Notes under the pieces: model-generated
Told to the model about the DNA's origin: nothing
Database searches by the model: none
What the model saw: the letters and a program-made list of their open reading frames with translations, nothing else
Position numbers and translations under genes: made by a program
Source of the DNA: Pelomonas aquatica
GTDB taxonomy: Bacteria > Pseudomonadota > Gammaproteobacteria > Burkholderiales > Burkholderiaceae_C
DNA: 64,000 nucleotides
Reading direction: 5' to 3'
Assembly: GCF_026712205.1 (NCBI RefSeq)
Contig: NZ_JAPPUW010000005.1
Location: 1-64,000 of the forward strand
In this document: one piece after another, positions 15,216-23,253 of the stretch
Layout of the letters: each line of letters opens with the position of its first letter
Position numbering within the stretch: position 1 is the stretch's first letter

Positions 15216-15848
15216 TCAGCCGATTTGAGGGGGGCATCGGCCGGATTGACGAATCTTCCACAGCGCCAGCATGGCGTCAGGAATCTGCCGACTGGCCGCG
15301 TCGCGGTCTTCCGCGGAGCCTTCGGCCAGCGCGCCGTCGGGGCTGCCTAGCGCGGCAATGGGGGCCAGCAGCGGCGCCGTCTCGCCGCCGTCGAACCATG
15401 GCGTCCAGGCGTCGGGCGCCAGGGCCACGGCCGTCAGGAAGCCGGCGGCCCAGTCCTCGGCATCGGCGTACTCGGTGTCCTCGTCCTCGCCGTCGGCGAA
15501 GCTGAAGATGGGCTCCCAGGCCTGCGGCCGCTGCGCCCAGGCGGTGGCGATGGACTGCAGATGCCGCAGCACGCCCATGACCACCTTCTTGCGCTGCTTG
15601 CCGCTGGCGAAGGGCGCGGGGTCGGGGTCGCCGTCGCCGCCCCAGACGAAGGGCAGCCAGGCCTCGCCGGGCAGTTCGGCGAGCGGGCGGCCGGGCGTCA
15701 GCAGCAGGCCGGCGAGGTAGCCGTCCAGCGCCTCGATGTTCATGGCCGCGTCGGCCGGCAGGGCGGCCAGCAGCTCATCGAGGTCGTCGAGCTCCTCGTC
15801 GGACAGCGGGCGGTTGTCGGATTCGGGGTTGTAGTGGGGGTACTGCAT
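15216..15848 (-). CDS. UPF0149 (YecA/YgfB) family protein
   Basis: A 210-residue acidic soluble protein matching UPF0149. The helical N-terminus LSDEELDDLDELLAALP leads into MNIEALDGYLAGLLLTPG, the family signature. The WL.FVWGG segment and EDWAAGFLTAVALAPDAW follow. It lacks the C-terminal Cys-rich SEC-C motif that some YecA proteins carry. Function is not established. It starts 13 bp from the end of the small gene at 15862 on the same strand and may be co-transcribed with it. Confidence 0.85.
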   Translation of the reverse strand: MQYPHYNPESDNRPLSDEELDDLDELLAALPADAAMNIEALDGYLAGLLLTPGRPLAELPGEAWLPFVWGGDGDPDPAPFASGKQRKKVVMGVLRHLQSIATAWAQRPQAWEPIFSFADGEDEDTEYADAEDWAAGFLTAVALAPDAWTPWFDGGETAPLLAPIAALGSPDGALAEGSAEDRDAASRQIPDAMLALWKIRQSGRCPPQIG

Positions 15849-15861
15849 GGGATTCCTGGAT

Positions 15862-16101
15862 TCAGCCGTGGCGGCCGTGGCGGCTCTTGGGTTTCTTGGC
15901 GTCGAATTCGGCGATCTGGGCCTTCAGCAAGGCCATCAGCACGCGGGCGTTCTGCTCGGTCATGACGAGCAGGCTGCTGGGCTCGATGCCTTCGATGGGC
16001 TCGCGGCTGGCCACGAGCGCATCGACCTTGAACACGATCTGGCCGTGCAGGTTGTTGGTGGCGGCCTTGAGCTTCTGGATTTCGATCTGGTGGGTCTTCA
16101 T
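15862..16101 (-). CDS. small conserved hypothetical protein
   Basis: A 79-residue soluble protein starting MKTHQIEIQKLKAATNNLHGQ, predicted mostly helical, with a basic His/Lys/Arg tail (KKPKSRHGRHG). No known domain. A segment near residues 20-55 (FKVDALVASREPIEGIEPSSLLVMTEQNARVL) looks conserved in character rather than random. It lies just upstream of UPF0149 and divergent from the RAYT-like gene. The ATG at 16101 is preferred over a longer frame that would run into the divergent gene. Confidence 0.6.
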   Translation of the reverse strand: MKTHQIEIQKLKAATNNLHGQIVFKVDALVASREPIEGIEPSSLLVMTEQNARVLMALLKAQIAEFDAKKPKSRHGRHG

Positions 16102-16165
16102 GGCGTGAGAGGGGGCCGTCAAGCCGCCATCTTGCCATTCCGGGCGGTGCGACTTAAGGTGGCAC

Positions 16166-17011
16166 ATGGCCCGGCCTGCTCGCCTCGAGATCGCTGGCGC
16201 GGTCTACCTGATCGGCGCCCACTGCCCGTTCGAGGGCAGGCGAGCCGCCTTTGTCGACGAGGCGGACCACGCCGAGATGCGCGCGCTGCTGGCCCAGGCC
16301 CTGCACCGTTTCGACGCCCAGGCGCTGGCCTATGCGCTGCTGCCCGAGCATTACTGGCTGCTGCTGTTCACGCGCCGCGCCAACCTGTCGCAGCTGATGC
16401 GGCATGTGAACGGCGTCTACACCCAGCACCACCAGCGCCGCTGGGCCTTCGGCGGGCCGCTGTTCCAGGGCCGCTTCCACGCCGTGCTGGTCGACCGCGA
16501 GCGGCATCTGCTGGACGCTTGCCGCTATGTCGACCTCGACCCGGTGCGCGAGGGCCTGGCGCGCAGCGCGGCGGATTGGCCGGGGTCGAGCTTCCGGGCG
16601 CTGGCCGGGCTGGAGGCGGCGCCCGAATGGCTGGAGGTCGACGGCCTGCATGCCCACCTGCTGGGCCGCCGGGCCAGCACGGCGGCGCTGCGCCGCCAGG
16701 CCGGCGAGCGCTATGCGCGCCTCGTCGCGTCGGAGCCGGGCTTCGAGCTCTGGCCGGGGCGGCTGCGCGAGCAGATCTTCCTCGGCGACGCGGCCTTCGC
16801 CGCGCGCATGCGCGCGCTCGCCACGGCGCCGCGGCGCAGCGTGCGCGCAAGCTGGGCCGAGTGGCTCAGGCGCGCCAGCGGCATCCGCGAGCAGGCGCTG
16901 TGGCTGGCGCATACCCAGGGCGGCGTCGCGATGACCGAGCTGGCCGGCCAGCTCGGGTTGTCGGTGTCGCGCGTGAGCCGGCTGATCGCGGCCGCGGAGC
17001 GCGCCGTCTGA
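16166..17011 (+). CDS. RAYT-like (Y1_Tnp) protein with altered HUH motif and C-terminal HTH
   Basis: A 281-residue relative of REP-associated tyrosine transposases. Landmarks include LSQLMRHVNGVYTQHHQRR, GPLFQGRFHAVLVDRERHLLDACRYVDLDPVRE (candidate catalytic Tyr at about 121), and a C-terminal helix-turn-helix (MTELAGQLGLSVSRVSRLI) of the DnaA-like kind seen in a RAYT subgroup. The metal-binding motif, normally His-x-His, reads His62-Tyr-Trp64, so one chelating His is missing. It may therefore be inactive as a transposase or domesticated. No REP-type hairpin array flanks it within view. Confidence 0.82.
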   Translation: MARPARLEIAGAVYLIGAHCPFEGRRAAFVDEADHAEMRALLAQALHRFDAQALAYALLPEHYWLLLFTRRANLSQLMRHVNGVYTQHHQRRWAFGGPLFQGRFHAVLVDRERHLLDACRYVDLDPVREGLARSAADWPGSSFRALAGLEAAPEWLEVDGLHAHLLGRRASTAALRRQAGERYARLVASEPGFELWPGRLREQIFLGDAAFAARMRALATAPRRSVRASWAEWLRRASGIREQALWLAHTQGGVAMTELAGQLGLSVSRVSRLIAAAERAV

Positions 17012-17014
17012 GGC

Positions 17015-17320
17015 TCAGATCAATTCATCGTTGACGCAGTCGCGCACGCTGGCCGGCACGGCGGCCTCGGGCACCTCGATGACCGTGGGTGCGGCGGCGC
17101 CCGGCCGGTGCAGGGCCAGCCGGTAGCGGAAGCCGTCGGCCGCGCCGCGCGGCTCGGCGGGTGGCGCCGCACCGGCGAACAGCGCGGCCAGGTGTTCGCG
17201 GTCGGCCGCCCGCAAATCACGGCCGAGCAACTGGCCGGTGCTGCGGATATGCCCGCCCGGCCCGCCCATGCCGGCCAGGCCGCCCAGGCGCTCGACGTCG
17301 AGGCGGTCCTCAGCCTGCAT
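17015..17320 (-). CDS. emfourin-like inhibitor of M4 metallopeptidase
   Basis: A 101-residue protein with the layout of emfourin, the small proteinaceous inhibitor encoded beside protealysin-like M4 peptidases. It shows GGxAGM/GG near the N-terminus, a FRYRLALHR strand, and an acidic C-terminus VPASVRDCVNDELI. It lies six bases downstream of the M4 peptidase on the same strand, the arrangement known for protealysin operons. Assignment rests on this context plus pattern resemblance. It probably binds and silences the neighbouring protease in the cytoplasm. Confidence 0.75.
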   Translation of the reverse strand: MQAEDRLDVERLGGLAGMGGPGGHIRSTGQLLGRDLRAADREHLAALFAGAAPPAEPRGAADGFRYRLALHRPGAAAPTVIEVPEAAVPASVRDCVNDELI

Positions 17321-17326
17321 GGGGCC

Positions 17327-18364
17327 TCACAGGCCGACCTTCTTCCAGCCCGCGTCGACGGCCGCGGCCACGGCCGGCTGGGCGCCGTAGTTCTGCGCGG
17401 CGAGCTGGCGGGTGCGGGCGGCGAACTGCGGCATGGTCATGTTGGGCTGGGCACCGGAAGTTGTCAGCGCGGCGTACCAGACCTGGCCGATCTTCTCCCA
17501 GCTCTTGCCGCCCAGGGTCTTGCAGGCGGTGCAGAAGGCGAGGTTGGGCGGCCCGCTGCTGTAGTGCGGGTCCATGCCGGGCGTGACCTGCGAATACTGA
17601 GTGGGCTGGGCCGCCAGGGCCGCCTTGTCGTCGGGCTGGGCCATATTGCGTAGCGCCTTGTAGCCCTTGGCCTTGGCGACCGGGCCCATGATGTCGGCGC
17701 CGATCAGCCAGTCGGCCGCGTTGACGTCCTGGTTGGCCTCCCACTGCCGGAACATCGAGCCGAAGCAGTCCGACAGGCTTTCGTTGAGGCCGCCGGCGTC
17801 GCCCGCGTAGGCCAGCTGCAGGCTGTGCTGGGTGACGCCGTGGGTGAGCTCGTGGCCGATGACGTCGTTGCCGCCGGTGAAGTCGGTGAAGAGCTTGCCG
17901 TCGCCGTCGCCGTAGAGCATCTGCGAGCCGTTCCACATCGCGTTGTTGTAGTTCCGGCCGAAGTGGATGCTGGACATCATCGTCATGCCGGCGTCGTCGA
18001 TGGAGTTGCGGCCGAACACGGTCTTGTAGAACTTGGCGACGTCGGTGGTCTCGGCGAAGCAGCGCTTGGCGGTCGCGTCCTTGGACGCGCCGGGGCTGGC
18101 CACCGGCGCGCCCGGCAGCGTCTGGGTGTGCTTGCAGTCGTAGACGGTGATCTTGGGCGCGGCGGCCAGCTGCACGAGGTGGGAGCCGGTCTCGTGGGCC
18201 AGCTGCGTCAGCGCGGCGGCCTGGCTGCGCAAGGCGCGCAGGCCGTCGCTCATGCGGGCGCTGTCGCGCGCGGCCTGACGCAGCTCGGTGGCGAGCTTCT
18301 TGTCGCCGGCCAGACGTTCGAGCACGTCCTTGGGCACGATGTGGCAGGTGCAGGTCATCCGCAT
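17327..18364 (-). CDS. M4 family metallopeptidase, protealysin-like
   Basis: A 345-residue thermolysin-like zinc protease. Zinc ligands are HELTH (His171, His175, catalytic Glu172) and the distal Glu195 in NESLSD; the second active-site His lies in DPHYSS (about 267). There is no Sec signal peptide and no long FTP/PepSY propeptide. Instead a short N-terminal region of about 60 residues starts CTCHIVPKDVLERL, as in protealysins, which are made without a classical signal. The emfourin-like inhibitor follows at once. Targets are unknown; related enzymes act on cytoplasmic or host proteins. Confidence 0.9.
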   Translation of the reverse strand: MRMTCTCHIVPKDVLERLAGDKKLATELRQAARDSARMSDGLRALRSQAAALTQLAHETGSHLVQLAAAPKITVYDCKHTQTLPGAPVASPGASKDATAKRCFAETTDVAKFYKTVFGRNSIDDAGMTMMSSIHFGRNYNNAMWNGSQMLYGDGDGKLFTDFTGGNDVIGHELTHGVTQHSLQLAYAGDAGGLNESLSDCFGSMFRQWEANQDVNAADWLIGADIMGPVAKAKGYKALRNMAQPDDKAALAAQPTQYSQVTPGMDPHYSSGPPNLAFCTACKTLGGKSWEKIGQVWYAALTTSGAQPNMTMPQFAARTRQLAAQNYGAQPAVAAAVDAGWKKVGL

Positions 18365-18509
18365 GGCGGGCTCCTTGGGCGAAGGCGGTGCCCCGCAGCT
18401 TAGACAGCATCACCGCGCCGGGGCGCCCCTAGGCTTGGGGGCGCGGGCCGGGGCATCCTCAAGGCGTAGCGCGCGGCTTGCGCTGAGCTGTCGGCGCACT
18501 CCGCCTACG

Positions 18510-20741
18510 ATGCGCGCCATGCTGAAGCTCCTCGTCCAACGCCCCTGGCTGGGCGCCCTCGTCGCCGCGCCGCTGCTGGCGCTGCTGCTCGGCGCCATCG
18601 TCGCGACCTTCGTCTGGGCCCAGCTGCCCGAGCTCGATGCGCTGACCGACTACCAGCCCCACCGGCCGCTGCGCGTGCTCAGCGAGGACGGCCAGCTGAT
18701 CGGCGAGTTCGGCGCCGAGCGGCGCCGCTTCGTGCCGTTGAAGGACATCCCGAAGCCGCTGCAGGACGCGCTGCTGGCCGTCGAGGACAGCGACTTCTAC
18801 AAGCACTCGGGCATCGACTTCGGCGGCATCCTGCGCGCCTTCGGCCACAACCTGCTGCACCCGACGCGGCTGCAGGGCGCGTCCACGATCACGCAGCAGC
18901 TGGCCCGCAACATCTACCTGAGCAACCGCCAGACGCTGTGGCGCAAGGCCCAGGAGGCGCTGCTGGCGATCAAGATCGAGAACAACCTCGGCAAGGAGCA
19001 GATCCTCGAGATCTACATGAACCAGATCGCGCTGGGCAACAAGGCCTATGGCTTCGGCGCCGCGGCCGAGCGCTACTTCGGCAAGCCGCTGGACAGGCTG
19101 GACGTCGGCGAGATCGCCATGCTCGTCGGCCTGCCCAAGGACCCCAACAAGCTCAACCCCGTGCTCTACCCCGAGCGCGCCACGCGCCGCCAGCATGTCG
19201 TGCTCGGGCGGCTGCAGGCAGTGGGGCTGATCAGCGCCGAGCAGGCCCGGGCCGCGCACGACAGGCCGCTGGACGTGCGCCGGCCCAGGCGCCTGGCCGG
19301 CGTGGCCGACCACGCGGCCGAGCAGGTGCGCGCCGAGATGGTCACGCGCTACGGCGAGGAGGCCTACACGCGCGGCCTGACGGTCACCACGACGCTGCGC
19401 TATGCCGAGCAGGCGGCGGCCCAGGAGGCGCTGCGCCACGCGCTGTTCGAGCTGGAGCGCCGCCAGCCCTGGCGCGGCCCGGAGGCGACGCTGAACCTGC
19501 CCGACGGCGGCGACGAGCTCGACGACGCGTTGGACGCCGCCTTCGAGGCCCACCCCGACCTCGGCGAGCTGAAGACGGCCGTGCTGCTCGAAGCGACCAA
19601 GACCGCGGCCGGGCTGGTGCTGGCCGACGGCCAGGAGATCACGCTCAAGGGCGCCGCGCTGCGCTCGCTGCAGAACGCCAGGCGCGGCGCGGTGCTGCGC
19701 GTGCTGGAGTCCGGCAAGGGCAACTGGGCGCTGAGCCAGGTGCCGCAGGCCGAGGGCGCCGTCGTCACGCTGGACCCGGCCAGCGGCGCGATCCGCGCAC
19801 TGGTGGGCGGCTTCGACTTCGCGCGCAACCAGTTCAACTCGGCCACCCAGGCCTACCGCCAGCCGGGCTCGGCCTTCAAGCCCTTCGTCTACTCGGCGCT
19901 GATCGACCAGGGCGCCTGGGCCGGCACGCGGGTCAGCGACCAGCCCTTCGAGCAGGGCGACTGGGCGCCGCGCAACTACGACGGCCAGTACGAGGAGGCG
20001 CTGACGCTGCGCCAGGCGCTGGCCAAGTCCAAGAACATGGTCACCATCCGCCTCGTGCAGGCCATCGGCCCGCAGCGCGCCCGCGCCTGGGCCGCGCGCT
20101 TCGGCTTCGACGAGGCCAAGCAGCCGCTGAACCTGACGCTGGCCCTGGGCACCGGCTCCGTCACGCCGCTGCAGATGGCCCAGGGCTATGCGGCCTTCGC
20201 CAACGCCGGCCAGCTTCCGACGGCCTGGCTCGTCGACCATGTGCAGGACGCCCAGGGCATCGTGCTGTGGAAGGCCGACCCGCCCAAGCCCAGGGCGGCC
20301 GTCAGCGCGCGCAATGCCTTCATGACCTCGCAGCTGCTGGCCGCCGTCACGCGCGAGGGCACCGGCGCGCGCGCCAGCGCGATGCTCGGCCGCTGGGACC
20401 TCTACGGCAAGACGGGCACGACCAATGACGCGGTGGACGCCTGGTTCTGCGGCTTCCAGGCCACGCGTGCCGGTGCGGTCTGGATCGGCTACCCGCAGCC
20501 CAAGTCCCTCGGCGAGCGCGAGAGCGGCGGCGGCCTGGCCCTGCCGGTCTGGGCCGCGACGATGGCCGTGGCGCTGCGCGGCCAGCCCAGCGCGCCGCTG
20601 GCGCCGCCCGGCGAAGGCCTGGTGCAGCGCGACGGCGACTGGTTCTACGAGGAGTTCGCGGGCGACCTCGCCATCGCCCGGATCGGCCTGCCGGCCGTGG
20701 ACCCGGCGGCTTCGGCCGCGTCCGCGAGCGACAAGCCCTAG
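18510..20741 (+). CDS. penicillin-binding protein 1A, bifunctional glycosyltransferase/transpeptidase
   Basis: A 743-residue class A PBP that polymerises and cross-links peptidoglycan. An N-terminal membrane anchor (about 13-37) is followed by a GT51 domain with catalytic Glu92 in AVEDSDFYKHSGID and the GASTITQQLARN block. The transpeptidase domain carries SAFK (Ser454 in the SxxK motif), SKN, and KTGT (Lys634). ATG codons at 18510 and 18519 both fit the anchor. The gene ends in a TAG that overlaps the stop of the convergent VOC gene. It resembles PBP1A/MrcA but lies apart from a pil operon; paralogue identity is uncertain. Confidence 0.92.
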   Translation: MRAMLKLLVQRPWLGALVAAPLLALLLGAIVATFVWAQLPELDALTDYQPHRPLRVLSEDGQLIGEFGAERRRFVPLKDIPKPLQDALLAVEDSDFYKHSGIDFGGILRAFGHNLLHPTRLQGASTITQQLARNIYLSNRQTLWRKAQEALLAIKIENNLGKEQILEIYMNQIALGNKAYGFGAAAERYFGKPLDRLDVGEIAMLVGLPKDPNKLNPVLYPERATRRQHVVLGRLQAVGLISAEQARAAHDRPLDVRRPRRLAGVADHAAEQVRAEMVTRYGEEAYTRGLTVTTTLRYAEQAAAQEALRHALFELERRQPWRGPEATLNLPDGGDELDDALDAAFEAHPDLGELKTAVLLEATKTAAGLVLADGQEITLKGAALRSLQNARRGAVLRVLESGKGNWALSQVPQAEGAVVTLDPASGAIRALVGGFDFARNQFNSATQAYRQPGSAFKPFVYSALIDQGAWAGTRVSDQPFEQGDWAPRNYDGQYEEALTLRQALAKSKNMVTIRLVQAIGPQRARAWAARFGFDEAKQPLNLTLALGTGSVTPLQMAQGYAAFANAGQLPTAWLVDHVQDAQGIVLWKADPPKPRAAVSARNAFMTSQLLAAVTREGTGARASAMLGRWDLYGKTGTTNDAVDAWFCGFQATRAGAVWIGYPQPKSLGERESGGGLALPVWAATMAVALRGQPSAPLAPPGEGLVQRDGDWFYEEFAGDLAIARIGLPAVDPAASAASASDKP

Positions 20742-21100
20742 GCTGCGGGCGGCTCCCAGAGCTCGACCTTGTTGCCGTCGAGGTCCAGCACCCAGCCGAA
20801 GCTGCCGTACTCCGAGTCCTGCGGCTCGCCGACGACCCGGCAGCCCTCGCTGCGCAGCGCGGCGATCAGGCCGTGCAGGTCGGCGACACGGAAGTTCACC
20901 ATGAAGGGCGCGTCGCTCGGCGCGAAGTAGCCGGTGTCGGCCTTGAAGGGCGTCCACATCGTCGGGCCGGTGCTGCCCGGGAGCTTGGCGCCGCCCCAGG
21001 CCTGCACCTCCAGGCCGAGGTGCACGCGGTACCACTCGGTCAGCGCCTTGGGGTCGGGCGACTTGAAGAAGATGCCGCCGATGCCGGTGACTCGTTTCAT
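20738..21100 (-). CDS. VOC (glyoxalase/bleomycin resistance) family protein
   Basis: A 120-residue single vicinal-oxygen-chelate domain. It has the two beta-alpha-beta-beta-beta modules, beginning VTGIGGIFFKSPDPKALTEWYRVHLGLEV and ending SFGWVLDLDGNKVELWEPP, the classical final strand with the metal Glu. The substrate is not predictable. Its TAG stop overlaps the TAG of PBP1A through a shared CTAG at 20738-20741. The ATG at 21100 has a GGAGG-like sequence upstream. Confidence 0.88.
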   Translation of the reverse strand: MKRVTGIGGIFFKSPDPKALTEWYRVHLGLEVQAWGGAKLPGSTGPTMWTPFKADTGYFAPSDAPFMVNFRVADLHGLIAALRSEGCRVVGEPQDSEYGSFGWVLDLDGNKVELWEPPAA

Positions 21101-21315
21101 GAGGGCCTCCTGAGGAGCGGCGATTTCAGCACGAACCGCGCGCGAACCCGCCTCGCCGGCGGCATGGCCGGATCGCACTGCAGCGGGCGGCGGCGTGCCG
21201 TGGAGGTAACAGTCTGTTGGCCCGCGCGCCGCCCGTCGCCGGCGCTTGCAATTCCCTCGGAGCCCGGCGGGCCGCGCCGCTAGAGTGCGTCTCCCAGCCA
21301 CTGCCGAGGCCCGCC

Positions 21316-22011
21316 ATGCCGAAATCCACCGCCATCGCGATGACGCTGTTCGCGCTGCTGGCCGCCGGCTGCGCCACGGTGCGCGAGGCCTCGCGTGCGA
21401 TGCGAGAGGAGCGCATGGCCCAGCCGCCGTCGGTGGCCGGCGTGGCGGAGGAAAAGTTTGGCAGGCCGGCCTGGGGGCGCCAGGGCGAGTTCTCACTGAA
21501 CGGCCAGCGTGTGCACTATGAGCGCGGGGCGGAGCGCCTCGCGTTGTTCGAGCCCCTACCCGCCAAGCTGCAGACGGCGCTGCGCTTCAGCTGGGCCGGC
21601 CCGGCGGGCGAAAGCTCGACCGTCTGCGAGGCCTGGACACCCGAGACCAGCGCCAACGGCCGCCTGACCGACAGCAAGCCCTGGGTGCTGAGCTGCCGAT
21701 GGGGCAGCGGGCCGGCGGCGATGCTGCAGATCGGCGAGGGCCAGATGCGGCGCGGCAAGCTCAGCCGTGAAGGCGCCTACCGCCGCGGCGAGCTGACCGT
21801 GGGGCTGCGTTCGACCCATCTGTACGAGGGCCGCGCCCAGCCGCAGACAGCGGCGGTGGGCTACGAGATGCTGCACCAGGGCGCGGTGGTCGGCAGCCTG
21901 GACCTGAGCGGTCCGGTGCCGCGGCTGCGCCGGCCCGACCCGGCCACGCCGCTGGGGCGTGCGGTCACCGAAGCGGCGCTTGCCTTGGCGCTGGTGTCCG
22001 AGCCCGGCTGA
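21316..22011 (+). CDS. putative lipoprotein, unknown function
   Basis: A 231-residue exported protein. The signal peptide MPKSTAIAMTLFALLAAGC ends in lipobox AAGC. The body lacks a recognised domain; it has short beta-type stretches and several Trp residues (FSWAGPAGESSTVCEAWTP, WVLSCRWGSGPA) suggesting a small beta-rich fold. It is monocistronic and convergent with the SRPBCC gene, five bases apart. Confidence 0.65.
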   Translation: MPKSTAIAMTLFALLAAGCATVREASRAMREERMAQPPSVAGVAEEKFGRPAWGRQGEFSLNGQRVHYERGAERLALFEPLPAKLQTALRFSWAGPAGESSTVCEAWTPETSANGRLTDSKPWVLSCRWGSGPAAMLQIGEGQMRRGKLSREGAYRRGELTVGLRSTHLYEGRAQPQTAAVGYEMLHQGAVVGSLDLSGPVPRLRRPDPATPLGRAVTEAALALALVSEPG

Positions 22012-22016
22012 GACGA

Positions 22017-22547
22017 TCAGCCTTTTTCGGCGAGGGCCTTCAGGTGGGCCAGACCGGCGTCGAAGTCCGGCCCGACCATCTTGTTCATGAACAGGCCCAT
22101 CCAGCGGTAGATCGGGTTGCGGCCCATGTCGCCGTCCATCGTCCAGGTGACCTGGGTGCCGCCGCCGTTGGGGTCGAGGCGGAACTCGCCGGTCGACGTG
22201 GTGCCGAAGTCCGGGAAGAAGAGCTCGTAGCCCAGGCGCCTGGGCGCCTCGGCGGTCGTGAAGCTCATGCGGCCGTCGCCCTGGCTCTTGCTCTTCCAGG
22301 CCCAGACGGCGCCGGCACCCGAGGCCGCGCCGCTGTACTCGATGGCCATGGCCGGGTCGCGCCGGTTCCAGGCGCTCCACTGCTTCCAGCCGCGCGGGTC
22401 GGCGATCAGCGCATAGACCTTGTCGGGCGCGGCTTCGATGGTGGTCGTGCGGCTGACCGTGAACTTGGGCGACAGCAGCAGGCCGCCCGCGCACAGCAGC
22501 ACGATCAGCGCGACGACGGCGATCAGCAGGATCTTGAGCGCTTTCAT
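22017..22547 (-). CDS. SRPBCC family protein with N-terminal membrane anchor
   Basis: A 176-residue protein: one N-terminal membrane helix (LKILLIAVVALIVLLCAGGLLL), then a START-like SRPBCC fold beginning VSRTTTIEAAPDKVYALIADPRGWKQWSAW, which is the polyketide cyclase/dehydrase-type signature. It ends in the long helix MVGPDFDAGLAHLKALAEKG. Such proteins bind hydrophobic ligands; none is identifiable here. The ATG at 22547 places the hydrophobic segment at the N-terminus. Confidence 0.82.
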   Translation of the reverse strand: MKALKILLIAVVALIVLLCAGGLLLSPKFTVSRTTTIEAAPDKVYALIADPRGWKQWSAWNRRDPAMAIEYSGAASGAGAVWAWKSKSQGDGRMSFTTAEAPRRLGYELFFPDFGTTSTGEFRLDPNGGGTQVTWTMDGDMGRNPIYRWMGLFMNKMVGPDFDAGLAHLKALAEKG

Positions 22548-22664
22548 CGGGAGTCTCCCGGGGGTTGGGGTGGCCGCACTGTGGGCGCCGCCCGGCGGCC
22601 ACACAATCCGCACAAATCCCTGCCGCCCGCGGCCAAGCTGCCCCGGACGGCGCACCCTGAAACG

Positions 22665-22691
22665 ACAAGGGCGCCCGACGGGCGCCCTTGT
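22665..22691. terminator. strong 12-bp hairpin, likely terminator
   Basis: Perfect 12-bp inverted repeat ACAAGGGCGCCC / GGGCGCCCTTGT with a three-base loop. It lies 17 bp past the stop of the minus-strand gene at 22709 and is followed on that strand by CGTTTC, a weak T tract. It likely ends transcription of that gene before the SRPBCC promoter region. Confidence 0.6.
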
Positions 22692-22708
22692 CAAGGCCGG
22701 CGCGGCAC

Positions 22709-23137
22709 TCAGTGGCAGAACTGGGTGCGGGCCGGCGCCAGCTCGGCGCCGATCAGTGCCTCCTCGGTCACGTCGCGGGCGGCCTCCAGTTGCAGGCAGA
22801 GCTCGGAGATGCCGTCGTCGCGGCCGCCGACGACCTCGGGCAGCGGCGCGCTGGCGACGTCGGCGGGCAGGTCGGCGAGGGCACCGATCAGCTGGAACAG
22901 CAGTTCCAGGCTGGCTTCGCCGTCCTGGGGCAGGTCGCGCGCGGCGCCGAGGCTGCGGGCCAGGTACCAGCAGGCTTCGGCGGCGTTGTCGCAGGCCTGG
23001 GCCTTCAGTTCCAGCGCGTGGTTGCGGGCCGCGGCCTCTTCGCGCTGCTGCTGCGCCTGGGCGACCTCGTAGGCGCCGAGGTCGGCCGGGACGGCGTCGT
23101 CGAGCGAGAGCGCGGCAAAGTCGAGTTCGTGGGCCAT
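22709..23137 (-). CDS. hypothetical acidic helical protein
   Basis: A 142-residue soluble protein, Ala/Glu-rich and predicted helical through most of its length, with no recognised domain, signal or membrane segment. It starts MAHELDFAALSLDDAVPADLGAYEVAQAQQQ and ends in FCH. A central ACDNAAEACWYLARSL stretch has conserved-looking Cys and Trp. It is flanked by a strong terminator downstream and lies between SRPBCC and glmU on the same strand but with gaps over 100 bp, so it is probably transcribed alone. Confidence 0.6.
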   Translation of the reverse strand: MAHELDFAALSLDDAVPADLGAYEVAQAQQQREEAAARNHALELKAQACDNAAEACWYLARSLGAARDLPQDGEASLELLFQLIGALADLPADVASAPLPEVVGGRDDGISELCLQLEAARDVTEEALIGAELAPARTQFCH

Positions 23138-23253
23138 GGGGTCAACGGTTCTGGGGGCAGGGGCATCCTAACGGCGGGCCGGCCGGGTGGCGGTCCCCTC
23201 ATCCCGGGCGTTGCGGTGCAAACGCCGGAACTAAGTCACGCGAGGGGGGCAAT

